Assembly (NCBI RefSeq): GCF_965638725.1
Contig: NC_134949.1
Location: forward strand, 41,258,151 to 41,322,150
Source: Aptenodytes patagonicus
Lineage: Eukaryota; Chordata; Aves; Sphenisciformes; Spheniscidae
DNA length: 64,000 nt
Direction of reading: 5' to 3'
Shown: positions 14,401 to 26,400 of the stretch, one piece after another
How the letters are laid out: each line of letters opens with the position of its first letter
How positions within the stretch are numbered: the first letter of the stretch is position 1
Program-made: the position numbers and the translations under genes
The notes under the pieces: model-generated
What the model saw: the letters and a program-made list of their open reading frames with translations, nothing else
The model's database searches: none
What the model was told of the DNA's origin: nothing

Positions 14401-15974
14401 AGGATTTGGAGGAGGAGGATAACAAGTGGCTTTTTATCTTTATGTTAGAAGTGAATGGCAGGAGAAGCACTGACATTTTATTAAGCGGGCGCTGGAGGGT
14501 GCCCTCTGTACTTGGCTCCTTCCCTGTGCAGAAATAACTTCAGTGGGAATTTTGCGGTCACAGTTGTCAGGGGCAGAGTCTTATTCACCTGCTCTTGTAC
14601 ACCTCTCCACTTCAACACTTTATTTTTCTTCTTTTAAACAAATAGAGAACAGTATTTTAAAGGTTTCTTTCTGGCTGTATTTATCTACTGTACTTTTTGC
14701 ATCATTTACATCATTTGAGGCTGTTCGTAGAAAACATACTTGCAGTACTTTTGGGAATTGAAGCATGGAAGGAAAGAAAATTACATGTTTATCTTTATTT
14801 GATTTCTTAATTTGAAAAGCAGGGATAAGTTAATTAATTGACAAAGATGTTTTAGATTTATCCCATTAGCAGTTAGGGCTGGGACTGCTGAGCTGTTAAC
14901 TATTTTTGACGTGTCCAGAACCTGAGAAGATTGGTTTTTGTTACATACTGTTTTTTCTCACTTCAGGCGAAGGTACTTTTATATTTGTTTTAATATTTTT
15001 GCTAAGTAGTGGGAATGTTATTATTAACTAACAGGAAAGGATGTCTCCTTCCAATAGCTTATACTGAATGATTATCTTGCTGGGAGAGTAACAAGATGAT
15101 ATTATGCTACAATTACATAGCTCTGATTCCATACTTCTCAATAGCTGGTGGTGTTGAGATTCAGGGTTCTTGCTAGATTCTGCTAAGAGACAGCTAAAGA
15201 TCAACTGATAAGAATTAGTAGTAGTATTGCAGAATGCTAATAATACCTATAACTAATAATTAAATTTTTGTCGGTTGATAATTCTTCAGAAATCTAATCA
15301 ACAAGTACTGACTCCATTGTGCTAAGTTCTGTACCTGAAATTTACAGTCTAAATATCCGAGGCAGCCAGATAAGACATTTATACTTAATTCAATGTCCTC
15401 TGTGTTCTGTATGTTTGGAGGTAACATTTAGTCGTAGACAGATCACTAAGTGAAAGCATCTATGAAATGCTGTGAGGTTCCTCCACAGCCAAACTCTTGC
15501 TCTGGCACAATTCTCCATATGTCCTTCAATTTCTAATCCCTTTTCCAGGCCAGCAGTGCATTAGGTATGTGGTAGGAAAACTCAGAAGTATTTTCGTATT
15601 CCATTCAGATCTCAAGTAATTTAATCAAAACCCTAAAGAGTTACACCCAGACTTGGTTTGGCTCTTTATATTTAGCATAACCTAATACTAGGGCTTTATT
15701 TCCTCCTAAACTATCTGATTGAATGCTGCTGTAAATTATTCTGCTTTTAGCGAAGCATTATTTAATCTTGGGCTCATGTTTCATAACTTTCAGAATCAAA
15801 AAAAGGAAGAATTTTTCCAGCTTATTTCCAAGATTTGCTTAGGTAAGCGTTATGATATGCCTGCAAGATTTGAAACAACAATCTATATCTTGAGGGACAG
15901 AAGGACATCAGTGACATTTCATATCGCCCCAATCACAAAGGGAATATATTGCATAGCTTAATTCCTCTCTGACA
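11491..15974. other. Intergenic region, no gene seen
   Basis: Non-coding sequence. It includes poly-A runs at about 12,328-12,348 and 12,609-12,621, and a small foldback with a perfect palindrome at 12,150-12,191. The open frame across 12,283-12,684 begins with a poly-lysine run translated from poly-A and is not a gene. No exon or RNA gene is recognised. Confidence 0.55.
12150..12191. repeat. Small foldback with adjoining perfect palindrome
   Basis: CGTGGTT (12161-12167) pairs with AACCACG (12170-12176) over a 2-base loop. Outer arms TAAGTG (12150-12155) and CACTTA (12180-12185) extend the stem past a bulge. The right arm is also half of the perfect 12-bp palindrome CACTTATAAGTG (12180-12191). 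The start TGTCGTGGTTTTAACC resembles the terminus of the solo LTR family in this window, so it may be a worn LTR end, but the match is short. Confidence 0.4.
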
Positions 15975-16790
15975 CATATAGGATTATGGGGTAATTTGAG
16001 CTGGAAAGGGCCTCAGGAGGCCTCTAGCCCAACCCCATGCTCACAGCAGGGTCAGCTACAAGGTCAGACCAGGTTGCTCAGGGCTGTACCCAGAGTGTGG
16101 GCTTCAAAACCTCCAGGGACAGAGACTGCACAGCCTTTCTGGGCAGTTTGCTCCACTGCTTGATTGTCCTTGTGGGGAAACATTTCTACTGCCCAGCCTG
16201 AACCTCTGTGGTTTCACTTTATGTCCGTTGCCTCTCAGCCTCCAGACACATACTGCTGGGAAAAGCCTGGCTCCAATTCCTTGATAAGCTCCTCGTAGGT
16301 GTTGGGGGCTTCTGTGGTATCCCCCCAAAGCCATTCCCTCTCTAGGTGAACAAGCCCCGGTACCTCTGCCTGTCCTCACAAGGCACATGCGCCAGCCTGA
16401 CCATCGTGGTGGCCCTCCCCTGGACTCACTACGGCTTATCGGTGCGTTTCCTGTACTGGGGAGCCCCAAACTGGACGCAGTGCTCTAGATGTGGTCTAAC
16501 AGCTGCTGAGGAAAGGGAATAATCACTTTCCTTGATCTGCTGGCTGTGCTTCTGCTGATGCAGCCGAGGGCACTGTTGGCCCTCATTGCTGCCAGGGCTC
16601 ATTGCTGGCCTGTGCTCAGCTCTCTGCCCACCAGCACTCCCAGGACCTCCTCCGCAGAGCTGCTCCCCAGCCTGCCTTGTTGCAAGGGTTTCTTCCTCCA
16701 GAGGACACGGCATTGCATTTGTCCTTGTTGAATTTCATAAGGCTCCTGTTGGCCCATTATTGGAACTTGACCTTAGGCAGGGCTGGAGAT
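15975..16790 (-). mobile_element. CR1 LINE fragment, older and longer copy
   Basis: About 0.8 kb of CR1 lies on the minus strand. From its 3' end it has a diverged terminus (GGATTATGGGGTAATTTGAG region), then GCCTCTAGCCCAACCCC, CCAGGTTGCTCAGGGC and AACCTCCAGGGACAGAGAC. It continues into the C-terminal coding part of the reverse transcriptase ORF, where CCCCAAACTGGACGCAGTGC and TGTCCTTGTTGAATTTCATA are typical. Frames are broken, and open frames such as 16,104-16,469 are shadows. The divergence suggests an older subfamily than the copies near 54 kb. Confidence 0.85.
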
Positions 16791-17830
16791 ATAGTGGGAA
16801 ACATTTGAAAGGATACAATTGAATTGAGAGGTTGCTCTTGAATCATCCAGGACAGAAATTTAAATACATTAAAGGGAGGAAGAATGTGCAAAGGTGTTCC
16901 AATGAATCCTTGAAATATCTTGAAATACGGAGACAGAGTCTTTCATCAAGCTGTGTATAGTGTTAAGGGTAGCGTAAAACCTGCCGCTGTAGAAGCAGAG
17001 CCCACAACCACTTGACCAGGAAAAAATTCATTAGTTGTCACAGCATGAAGCCCCATATTTAGCAGCAGTCAGCTACGTAAAGTGAACATTAGGTGTCTGA
17101 GGCAATAGGAGGTGCTGCGTATGCCCTCACACATATACACAGCGTGTTTGAATAGGACTGACAAAATGTTGATGGGACAGGCCTGCACATGGGTGGGAGC
17201 ATATGCCTAGAAAATCCCCTACTTGTAATAGCAATTCATTAAAATCAAGGAAAACAAATGGAGGCACTTACTTTAGGTCCCGAGTATAAACAAAGTTGCA
17301 CAGGCATAACTTCATTGTTCTACTTGCTCCCTAAATTAGGCCTCTTTTGAGAGTTATTTAGGATTAAGGAAGGACATGAATTTAAAGTGAAATAGCTATT
17401 CTAGTTTTTCATGTAAACAAGCTCTTATTTGATTTTTCTCTGTAATTATTCAGTAGGAAGAAAATTAAAGACTATATTCCCTATCAAAAACCTTTATTAA
17501 GTATTTGGCCCAAATGACTTGATTGTATCATTTTAATGAATACAGAAAAAATTAATCAGCACAAAAATTCATTAATTATAACATAGCAGAAAGCCACTGA
17601 AATAGACAACAATGGTTCTTTAACAGACAGGTAATTACTCAGACAGACTATTTCAAAGCCATCTTGCAAATTTATCCAATGTGTGGGCAACAGATTCACC
17701 AGGGGTTCATAAAGCCCTCTCAGTGCTTTACATATACTCCTACGTATTTCAGTAGGAGTCACCTGCTAAGGCTGGCTTATTCTACAGTAGTCTATGTACA
17801 CAAAAGGCAGAAGAATTTGCTGCAAAAAGG

Positions 17831-17850
17831 GGATCCTAATTTTAGGATCC
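17831..17850. repeat. Perfect inverted repeat, 9-bp arms
   Basis: GGATCCTAA (17831-17839) and TTAGGATCC (17842-17850) are perfect reverse complements with a 2-base spacer. No role is evident and this can occur by chance in 64 kb. Confidence 0.6.
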
Positions 17851-18698
17851 ATCTCTCTTTTCATAAACACAATTTGATCAAAATTGAAGACTGTGAAAAA
17901 AGATACTGCACATAAAAGAAAGCCAAAAAGATTCTGAAAATGGATACAATTTAAAGCCACATCAGCGCTACCAGCAATTGCAGTCCTCACAAGTGAGGAT
18001 TAAGTTATGTGTCTGTGTGGATGACGTATTTTAGATCTGCAGAACTCAGGACACTATGATTTTTCTTGAATGCAGTTCCTTTCTTGGTCCATTTGTTCCA
18101 ATAAATGGACAGCAATCAACTTCTGAACCAGAATCCCAAACAATAGGTAATATCAAGTGCCTGAAATCTTAAAAGCCACTCCCAGCTGCTCAGACAAGAG
18201 AAATCCTGAAGAAGAAAACTGGGACAGAGTGTCAGGAAAAACATCCTGAAGAATGAAGTGGTTCAAAGTGCATGTTGGCTTCTTGCAGAAAATGGGAAAG
18301 CCACACTATTTTTTGTCTTTAAATCTTAACCAATCAAAACATAGTAGCAGGACTGTCACGTCCAAAAAATCAGGACACGTGGTTTAGAAATTAAGCGATA
18401 ATATTTTTAATTAAAAAAAACCCCAAATAGCAGGATCATTTTATTCACCTTTGGGTTTCTGGGGTTTTTTTTGAGATTTCTGATACCAAGCTTTTCTCTT
18501 CAAGCAGTTAGGCTAGAAACTTAAGTTTTTTTTTTTTTTTCTACATGAATGCTGAGATTTACTATCAGTCCTGGCACTGCCTGGAAAGCATCAGATGGAG
18601 GAAGACCTGGGCTAAGCCTGAGAGAGGCTGGAATGCTAAGACTGCAGCGGACACCCCTGCACTGGTGTGTGGCTGGAAGACCTACTGGTGATTTCCAT

Positions 18699-18784
18699 GG
18701 GCCAGGTCTTCAGATGGTCTAAAGCGGGTTAATTCTGAAGAAGTCAATGGAGCTGTGTTGATTCACGCTATCTGGGTATGTGGC
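18699..18784. repeat. Old palindromic interspersed repeat, recognisable copy
   Basis: The segment is an imperfect palindrome. Its left arm runs GGGCCAGGTCTTCAG, then ATGGTCTAAAGCGGG, to a centre near TGAAGAAGTCAATGGAGC. The right arm TGTTGATTCACGCTATCTGGGTATGTGGC reads back as the complement. The centre and arms match what I remember of a short palindromic repeat scattered through sauropsid introns, with a core like TGAAGTCAATGGAGCT and arms like GATTTACACCAGCTGAGG. The family name is not certain. Many mutations indicate great age. Confidence 0.55.
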
Positions 18785-20003
18785 TAAATCATTCCCTGGC
18801 AGAGTTACAGAGCTGTAAAGGTGCCAGCGCTCTTCCACCATCACTTTTTGTGGGTTGATTCTATATTTGCTGAAAGAAAACAATAATTGAGGCACTGATA
18901 TTTGCTTGACAGATAATACTCATGGCAACAATCTCTCAGGCATTTATTGTGTACACAGTTATTGAGAACGCTGACAGTTTTCCTTCAGTTGATGATAAAA
19001 TAAAATACTACAATTAGTACAAAATGTACTCAGCATTCAAAATTTAGTCGTCCAGTGATATTCATTGTTCTTGTGCTTAACAGTTTTTAGTGGAGAAGGA
19101 TGAATTTACTTAAGTGATATTTGCATGTTTTTCAATTGATGCTCATTGATTTGAAGTAGCCAAAGGCAATGTGATTTCTAGATACCAGGACCACTTACAT
19201 TTGTTTTGAGGTTTCCCATTAATCCATGTAATCTATTGAGTAAATTGCTATTTATTTCATCATGGATAGGTGCATTTCCTATGAGGAACAAATGCTTGGT
19301 CTTTTGTTCCAGCGGTATGTCACTGAAAGGAAACAATGACTTGCCTCTGCATGCTTTGCTGACTTTAAGATCACAAGAATAGGAAGTAAGGTCAATTTTC
19401 TAAGCAGGAGGAGGCTGTACTAGCACCGCGACATTCACAGGAACAAGGTTGCTTTCCTAATTTTGTTATAGTCAAGTGCTGTGACAGTGCAGTGGTATCT
19501 AACGGAGTGAATAGTAGGAAGAGGACAATGTTTGTGCTATGGAGACAGAAATGGCAGAAAGAACCTCCAAAGGATCAGCGGGGGAGATAATGACACACAA
19601 GACCCTGGTAACTCTTCCCTGTTACTGCCTAGCAGAATATTTGGCGGGTTTTGCTTGCTTCATTTACTGTCAGCCACTTGCCATAAACCATTAAATTACC
19701 ACATAAGTCTTTTGATAGATAGCTAGCTATAGAACAAATGCATGCAAACCATTATCAGCATGAGCTCAGGGTGCTTGCTGAGGTGCATCCTCACCAGATA
19801 TTTAACCTGGGTGAGAACTCAGCTCTGAGGCTTGAAACATATAAATCATTAAAGCTCCCCAGCACACGTGACATCACCCCTTACCTCAGTGCCCTTGGAG
19901 GTCAGAGTGCAACAGGGTGGTTAGGTTCACTTCTGAATTGAAATACGAGAAAGGCATTAAGAAACTGCTGTTTGCTGCAGCAAAACCACTGCTAATCCTG
20001 GAA

Positions 20004-20412
20004 CTGCAGAATGGCAGAGTGAGGAAGGGACTTCTGGAGGTCATCTGGTCCAAGCCCTGGCTCGCAGAAGGTCCATTGAAATCAGATTGCTCAGGATCTT
20101 GTCCAGTCAAATTTTGAGCATCTCTGTTCACGAAGATGCTATATCCTCTCCGGTCAAACTGGTCCAATGCTTGACTGCCCTCAGGGTGAATTTTTTTCTC
20201 CTAGTTTCTAATTGGAATTTCCTGCGTTGCAACTTGTACCCTTGCCTCTCATCCTATCTTTGGGAAGAGTCTGTCTCTGCCTTCTCTGTACACTTCTGTT
20301 AGGTAGCTGAAGACAGCAAGAAGATTCCTCTTTAGCAGTCTCTTCTTAAGATTGCATAAACCCAGCTGCCAGCCACTCCTTGTGCGCCGTGTGCTCCCAA
20401 CCCCTGCTAAGG
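20004..20412 (-). mobile_element. CR1 LINE fragment, diverged
   Basis: Minus-strand CR1 3' region with the order of landmarks expected of the family. There is GAGTGAGGAAGGGACTTCTGG and GGTCATCTGGTCCAAGCCC near the 3' end, a CTCAGGATCTTGTCCAG block, and CTGCGTTGCAACTTGTACCC farther 5'. It has decayed more than the 54-kb copies, which indicates an older insertion. Internal open frames are shadows. Confidence 0.8.
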
Positions 20413-23400
20413 TCCAGGAGAAAGAGGTTAAGCACAAGGACTTTTCCCTGCTCTTCCTTCCCTCTTCCGTTCCTGGGTGCTCAAATCAGGTATTGGTGCT
20501 GATGCTGGAGGTCAGAGGTAACGAGGAAAAGAGGGACTACTCAGGCAGGTATGATCTAAGCAGGCTGCTGGGGTCCCTGTCTGTGAATGCAAGAAATCAA
20601 ATTGCAAGCCCAGGCTTAATGGGAAGCAACCAATTAGGGAGTATTACATGCAAGGGTCATCCTGATTTGGGCCAGAGCCTCAGCTCAGAGTCACACAAGC
20701 TCTTTGAGAAAAGAGCTGGTTCCTTCAGGCTAAGAATTCTCTGTGGCACAGCAGATTGATAAAAAATTTGACCACACAACACATCATGTGCAGATGCTGT
20801 TTATGTTCAGCACAGGTATTTTTAGAATAATTTAAATACCATTTTAAAAGATGTTATTGTAACTCTTGCTTGTATTCTTCCACCTGCAAGTCCATACTGA
20901 GATGTACGAAGTGTGTACCAAGGAAAGAGGAGCGATGTGCGCTGATGGTACAAGGACTCATTCAGTGCACCTCTGACAAGGCTGGATTCAATGAGGCAGG
21001 CTGTCTTCACAAATAAATAAGCCATGCATGCCCATCCAGCGCAGCAAACCTTTCTTCCAGTCACTGCATGACTGTATTAAATACAGAATATCTGATGGTG
21101 TAAGACGAGTTTAGCTTCAGAGGTGAGGTTTCAATTCTACCAAACTCATCCCCATCCCTTAAACTACCATAAGCTTGACTGGCATAAGGGGGATGGAGAG
21201 GAATGAAGCAGTGGCTCGGTTCTTCCCTGCCTCTTCCCCTATCCTGCACAGCTGGGTTTGCAGGATGGGAACTGCACACCCTTAAGACATGTTGGAGTGT
21301 CTCCATTGCCTTGGAGCTCCCACAGCCGATACACAGATTGCTTGGTTAACACTCTTTCCTGGTACTCACAGTAACTGCTCCAAGACAGCAGTACCCAGCA
21401 GCTTTCTGGGGGCTCATCTACTTGTAAAAATCCAATGAACATCTGAGGGGACATGGCAATTTCTTACGCCTGTCAATCTGTTATTCAGTTGCCAGTGCAC
21501 AGCGTGTTGCAGAAGCATTTTCAATAGTAGGAAGTAAAGTCTGGTTAATCTCTCTAAAGCCCAGAAATAGTTCTCCAATCATCCCAGTTTAATGGCTGAT
21601 TCTTTTGCAAGGATAGCAATGTCTACAAATTTCAGGTAGCTGTGGATTCAACAGAATACTGAGATACAGGGGCTTTCATGGCACAATCTAGTGAATCATA
21701 AAGTTATGCATGTACAAGCAGTTTTTAAATTTCGGTTTAAACATCAAATTGCCATGCAACATCAACATAACTTTGTCACAATGTTTAGTGGAAAACACTT
21801 AGAGCAAAATATTACCCTCTCAGCCAAATATGCGTCAGAGAGAAATGTTCATGTCTTTCAGCATGGCTGTAGACACAAACTGGAGCTAAGAAAAAAATAC
21901 AACATTTTTAATGTAAGTATTTACTTTAGGTTGATTTTTTTAATGAAATATTTGACAGCCCTGGAGTACAAATGTCATGATTTAGTGCAGGATTTAATTA
22001 AAAGATGCCTATTTTTTGGCAAAAAAAAAATATCTGTCCTGAAATACCAGTGCTACAGTATGCAAGCAAAATAAATAAAGCAACACAATTTTGAAGTCCA
22101 CATTTATTGTATGCATGCTTTGAAGTCCTATTTATGGGCCAAATCCAAGAACTTGTAGAGGAGGTCTCTGTGGATGAGGAGGTTGTACTGTGGGGTGGGA
22201 GAAGCAAGTAGGATGTCCATAAGACTCCTGTATCTCTTATTGCCACCTTCTTTTCTCCCATGGGGAATGGCTGGTTGCTCCACATAGTCATAGAGTCTTA
22301 TTTAAAAACCAGCAGGTCTTCAATCCTCTTCTGCCCTACCCTACAACTGCACTTCACCGTCCGCTGAGTTGGAGTCATCCATATGAAGAAATTGGCGGGG
22401 TTTGGCCCAAAACAATTGTTTCAATAACTTGCTGGTACGTAAGTAGGTAACTGTAACTTGCACTCAGTCGTGGGCAGGGGCCTTATTAGGATTCATGGAG
22501 CTTTGGGTCAGGATCGAGGTGACCTCCCCTCTGCAGAGGATTCCCTTAGTGAGAGCTGGAACTCTTGGTGGACCCATGTGTTGTGAAGGCAGGCAGAGGA
22601 AGGGGGAGCTGTGCACATGCTCCCAACATTGGATGTCCTAAAAGGAGAAAAATACATATTTCACTGATAAGATGGTGGAATTGGCTGGCTTTTGGAACAG
22701 ATGTGGCCCTCTCAGTGAGCAAACCTGTTACAGCAATAATCTGGGCAAGTTCTCTGCTGATGTCCTTAAAGTGAACTGCTGGCCAGAAATGTTTGTTGTG
22801 CAGAATACCAGCCAGGATAGAAAAGAACATGTGCGATACACACCTTCTTCCCTCGAAAACAATGCCACACTGCAGGTGTGTAAAGAGCCAGTGTTTTCAA
22901 ACTTTCCTGATCAAAGTGCATAATTGCAAGGGTAGCCTGTATGCATGCATATGGAAAATGTGCAACACTCCCCTCGGCTACAGGAGAGTCAGGGCTTCCC
23001 AGAACTCCTCTCCAAGTGATCTTGATGGATGAATACCACAAATTTCATCCTCTGCTTCTCCCAGGTGCGTTTTCAATAGCACTGCTGGAGAGAATAGCTT
23101 TCATTCACATAACTGGCCTCAGTTTCCAATCAACATATTGCTCATGCTGACACTCTGAAGGGGAAGCTGAAAGAAGGAGGGTCCTAATCCTGTTCGTATT
23201 CAAGCCCAAGGTAATCTGTGCTTGGCTCACACATGTGTTGGTGTCTGCATCAGGTTAAAAGGGTATAAAAATGCTGCTGACAACTTCCCTTAGGGTTTCC
23301 CTTAGGAATTCTTATGATGTGGGATAATTAGCAGGGCTCCAGGGAAGCTCTGAGGGAGCTCCCTTTCCCCTTCAGGGACCCCATTGAATAACTCAAGCTC

Positions 23401-26400
23401 CCTCGGTATTTGCACAGCTCTCACTGTATGATGGATGAGGATTTAAAGCAAACAAACAGGGAGCTACAAACAGACAAAACCAAACAAAAACCAACCTAGC
23501 TGGTATCTAAATGGAGGATCCTGCAGCCAGACCTAGACAAGCAAATAGGTGATGTTGGTAAGGGTGCGTGCTCCCAGAGCAGCTCCTGGCGTGTTCAGTG
23601 GGAATTGTTACCTCCTCTGTGTGTTGAAAACCAGGTCATTCGCCGAGTGCCTGAACGTGGCTTTAACAGCCTCAATAGGGGTGGATGTGGTTTTCCTCTG
23701 AGGAACTCTTGGCCTTATGTTACATATTTGCAAAAGCACACACTTCCCTCCCACCCCATCCCTAAAAAGAAAAATAAAAACCCCACAGCTGCTGTAAATC
23801 AAGGAAAATTCATAACTTGCTTGAGGTACAACAGCTGTTGATTTAAGGCTCAACATCTTTGGGAGCACATTGCTGCTGGGAAGATAAAAATCCTTTCGAC
23901 AAAGTTGTGATCATAAAAATTGCAAGGCTTTAGTCAACATTTAGAGAGGATTTGCATCTCCCTTATAATAAATAACAATAATAATAGTTCACATTTATAC
24001 GGTGCTTCCCAGATTCAAAATGTTTTACAAACATCAGCTAATTAATCTTATTGAAATACTTTCCCTCACAATACAGTGATATACAGTCCAAAATGTATCT
24101 CATAAAGGGGGCTGATGACTCATGAAATGCAGCATTTTCCTCGCTGTCTGACTGTCACTGGCTTTTAAAATGGCAAATATAAAAATCACACACCTTTATA
24201 TTTATGCAGCCTGTTCTTCAATTATTACATCCGTGCAGTGGCCGCTATGGTTAATTTGGGCTGGGAGCATGACTGGAATTTGGATCTCAAGTCTGATTCT
24301 CTGGTCTCTTCATTCTGTGCTCTGGGATTTGCTCACATTACGGGGAACTCGTGGCAGCCATCGTGAGCCTGCCAAGGCTAATGATCCCCAGCTCCTGCTC
24401 AAGGTCTGTGGGTGAAACAGGCTGCTCCAGGGGGCAGGTCAGAGAGGGCACCAGTCTTTTGGGGAGCAGCGGGGGGGTTACCTCCCTCTCAGCAAGATCT
24501 GCAAAGGCCATGGAGGGAGAACAGCATTGGCAGCTCTTGTAAATACTCCCTGAAGTCCTTACTCTGTTTTGGGAATGTAAAGGAGACCTGAAAGGGATAT
24601 GTGCCAAATTTGCACTCCTCTTGTATCCCCCTCCTCATATATCCCATCTCATACCATGTCCCTGAAGGAATCAAGCCTGTGGTGGTGAAGAAGGATTTTT
24701 GCTAACACAGTTTCTAGGATATATTTCTTGACTGACAGCCAATGTTTTTGTGAGAATCTTACCAGTCAAACCATACCATTGACTTACTGTCGACAATGGC
24801 TGATCGAGGTTTTCCTGCTGTTCCCAGCAAAAAAATCTCTGTGTTCCCAGTGCAGAGGACACATCCTCAAAAGCTGGAAGCACAAAATAGGGTTGTACCT
24901 AGGGATTTACTTCTCCCAGAATGTGCGGTACCTTTATTGAAAAAGATCGGGTAATTTTACAGCTTTCACCATTGTTTACTGCTTCTTACTTAAAAATTAA
25001 TGTAGGTGAAAATCCTATAATCTTTAAACTGACTAAAGATGAAGCCAAACTCAAGCCAACCTTTGCACCAGACACACATACTAATGACTCTTCATGCTAA
25101 TATACTTTACTTGGACTTACTAATTACTGCTACAACTATGGTAGCATTTTTTATAGTAAGCGGTAAGGTAATTGCATAGCTGTGGGATGGGATCATTGTT
25201 AAGTACTTCTGCTTTCTCTCTGTAGAAATTTTGAAAGACTGCATTCTAGGTCTTGACTCTTATTTATATGAATGCTGCTTTACTCCATATAAGTAATATC
25301 AGAAGCATTACAGTGAATGCAAAAATAGTTTACTAAGTCTACAAGGCCCTTTTAAGCTGACAGAGTGGTACAAAGTGTCTTTAAACATTTATGAGAATCA
25401 GACTGTTGGGGCTCTTTACCTCAGATCCATGCTTGGTTTAAATCAGTTTGTTGACTGAAGAAAATGACAGCAGAGGAAACCAAAACCTGTGGAGTTTGCT
25501 CTCCTCTCACAGGCAGGTCTTTTTGCATCACAACAAAAAAGACGATGGCATCCTAAAAAATTTTCAGCAACTACCGGTATGTGTCTTTCTGGTCACCAGC
25601 TGTACCACTCAGTCCTGCCAGGCTCAGCACATCACAGATCCTGTGACAGGTCTGGATCCAAAGCTTCAGCTGCCCTAAGTGCATTGCTGAGACTTCAGGA
25701 GAGGAGCAGCCACTTGCAGCGAGGAAAGCCCCTGTAAGTCCGCGCTGGGGAGGAAGGACCTGGAGGCATCCAGCCATGGCTGTCGGCTGCTGTCATGTAG
25801 CCCTAGCCTGCCCCTTACCTCCATCCCTGTTCTTGGCAGTCCTGCCTCCCACGGCATAGCTCTGGGTTTTCTAGCAGAAGCCCTTACCTGAAAAAGCAGG
25901 CTTAGAGGTATCTGAATGCTCTAGCTAGTCTTGAAATGCTTTGCCTCAACTGTGAAAGGTCACTTTGAACAAAGGGGATAATGTAACCAATTGACCTTCT
26001 TCCCTTGTGTATTCAGTCATAAATGATGACTTCTGACTAAAATATATGTTTGCTACTTTTTCCATCTGTTACTGCTGAAGAACCATCATTACCGTGGAAG
26101 CATGAGCCAGGTTCTCTCCGGTTTGTGCTTCGTCAGCAGGGAAACTGCCCGAGTCCAGGCTGCAGCGCGCTTATTGCTGGTGATGCATGAAGTCAGATGC
26201 ATGGAGCCAGCTTTCTGCTCACAGATCCACTTTGCAGGATTGCCCATTAGTAGAAGATAGCTTTTCTTTGGGACTTCAGCAGATTTGAGCTGACAGTTGT
26301 CAACATGTGGGATGTGAATGTGGAGCCTTTATGGCAGAAGTTCTAAAAAGTTACTTTTTAAGCTAGAAAACGTACTTTAAGCAGTGACACATGATGCTTC

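Larger units (their letters stand above)
16791..20003. other. Intergenic region, no gene seen
   Basis: AT-rich non-coding sequence with poly-A/T runs (about 18,412-18,420 and 18,525-18,540), a perfect inverted repeat at 17,831-17,850 and the degenerate palindromic element at 18,699-18,784. No coding exon or RNA gene is recognised. Confidence 0.55.

Noticed and set aside
20352-20759. 135-codon plus-strand open frame
   Set aside because: It starts inside a CR1 fragment on the wrong strand and shows no family features.
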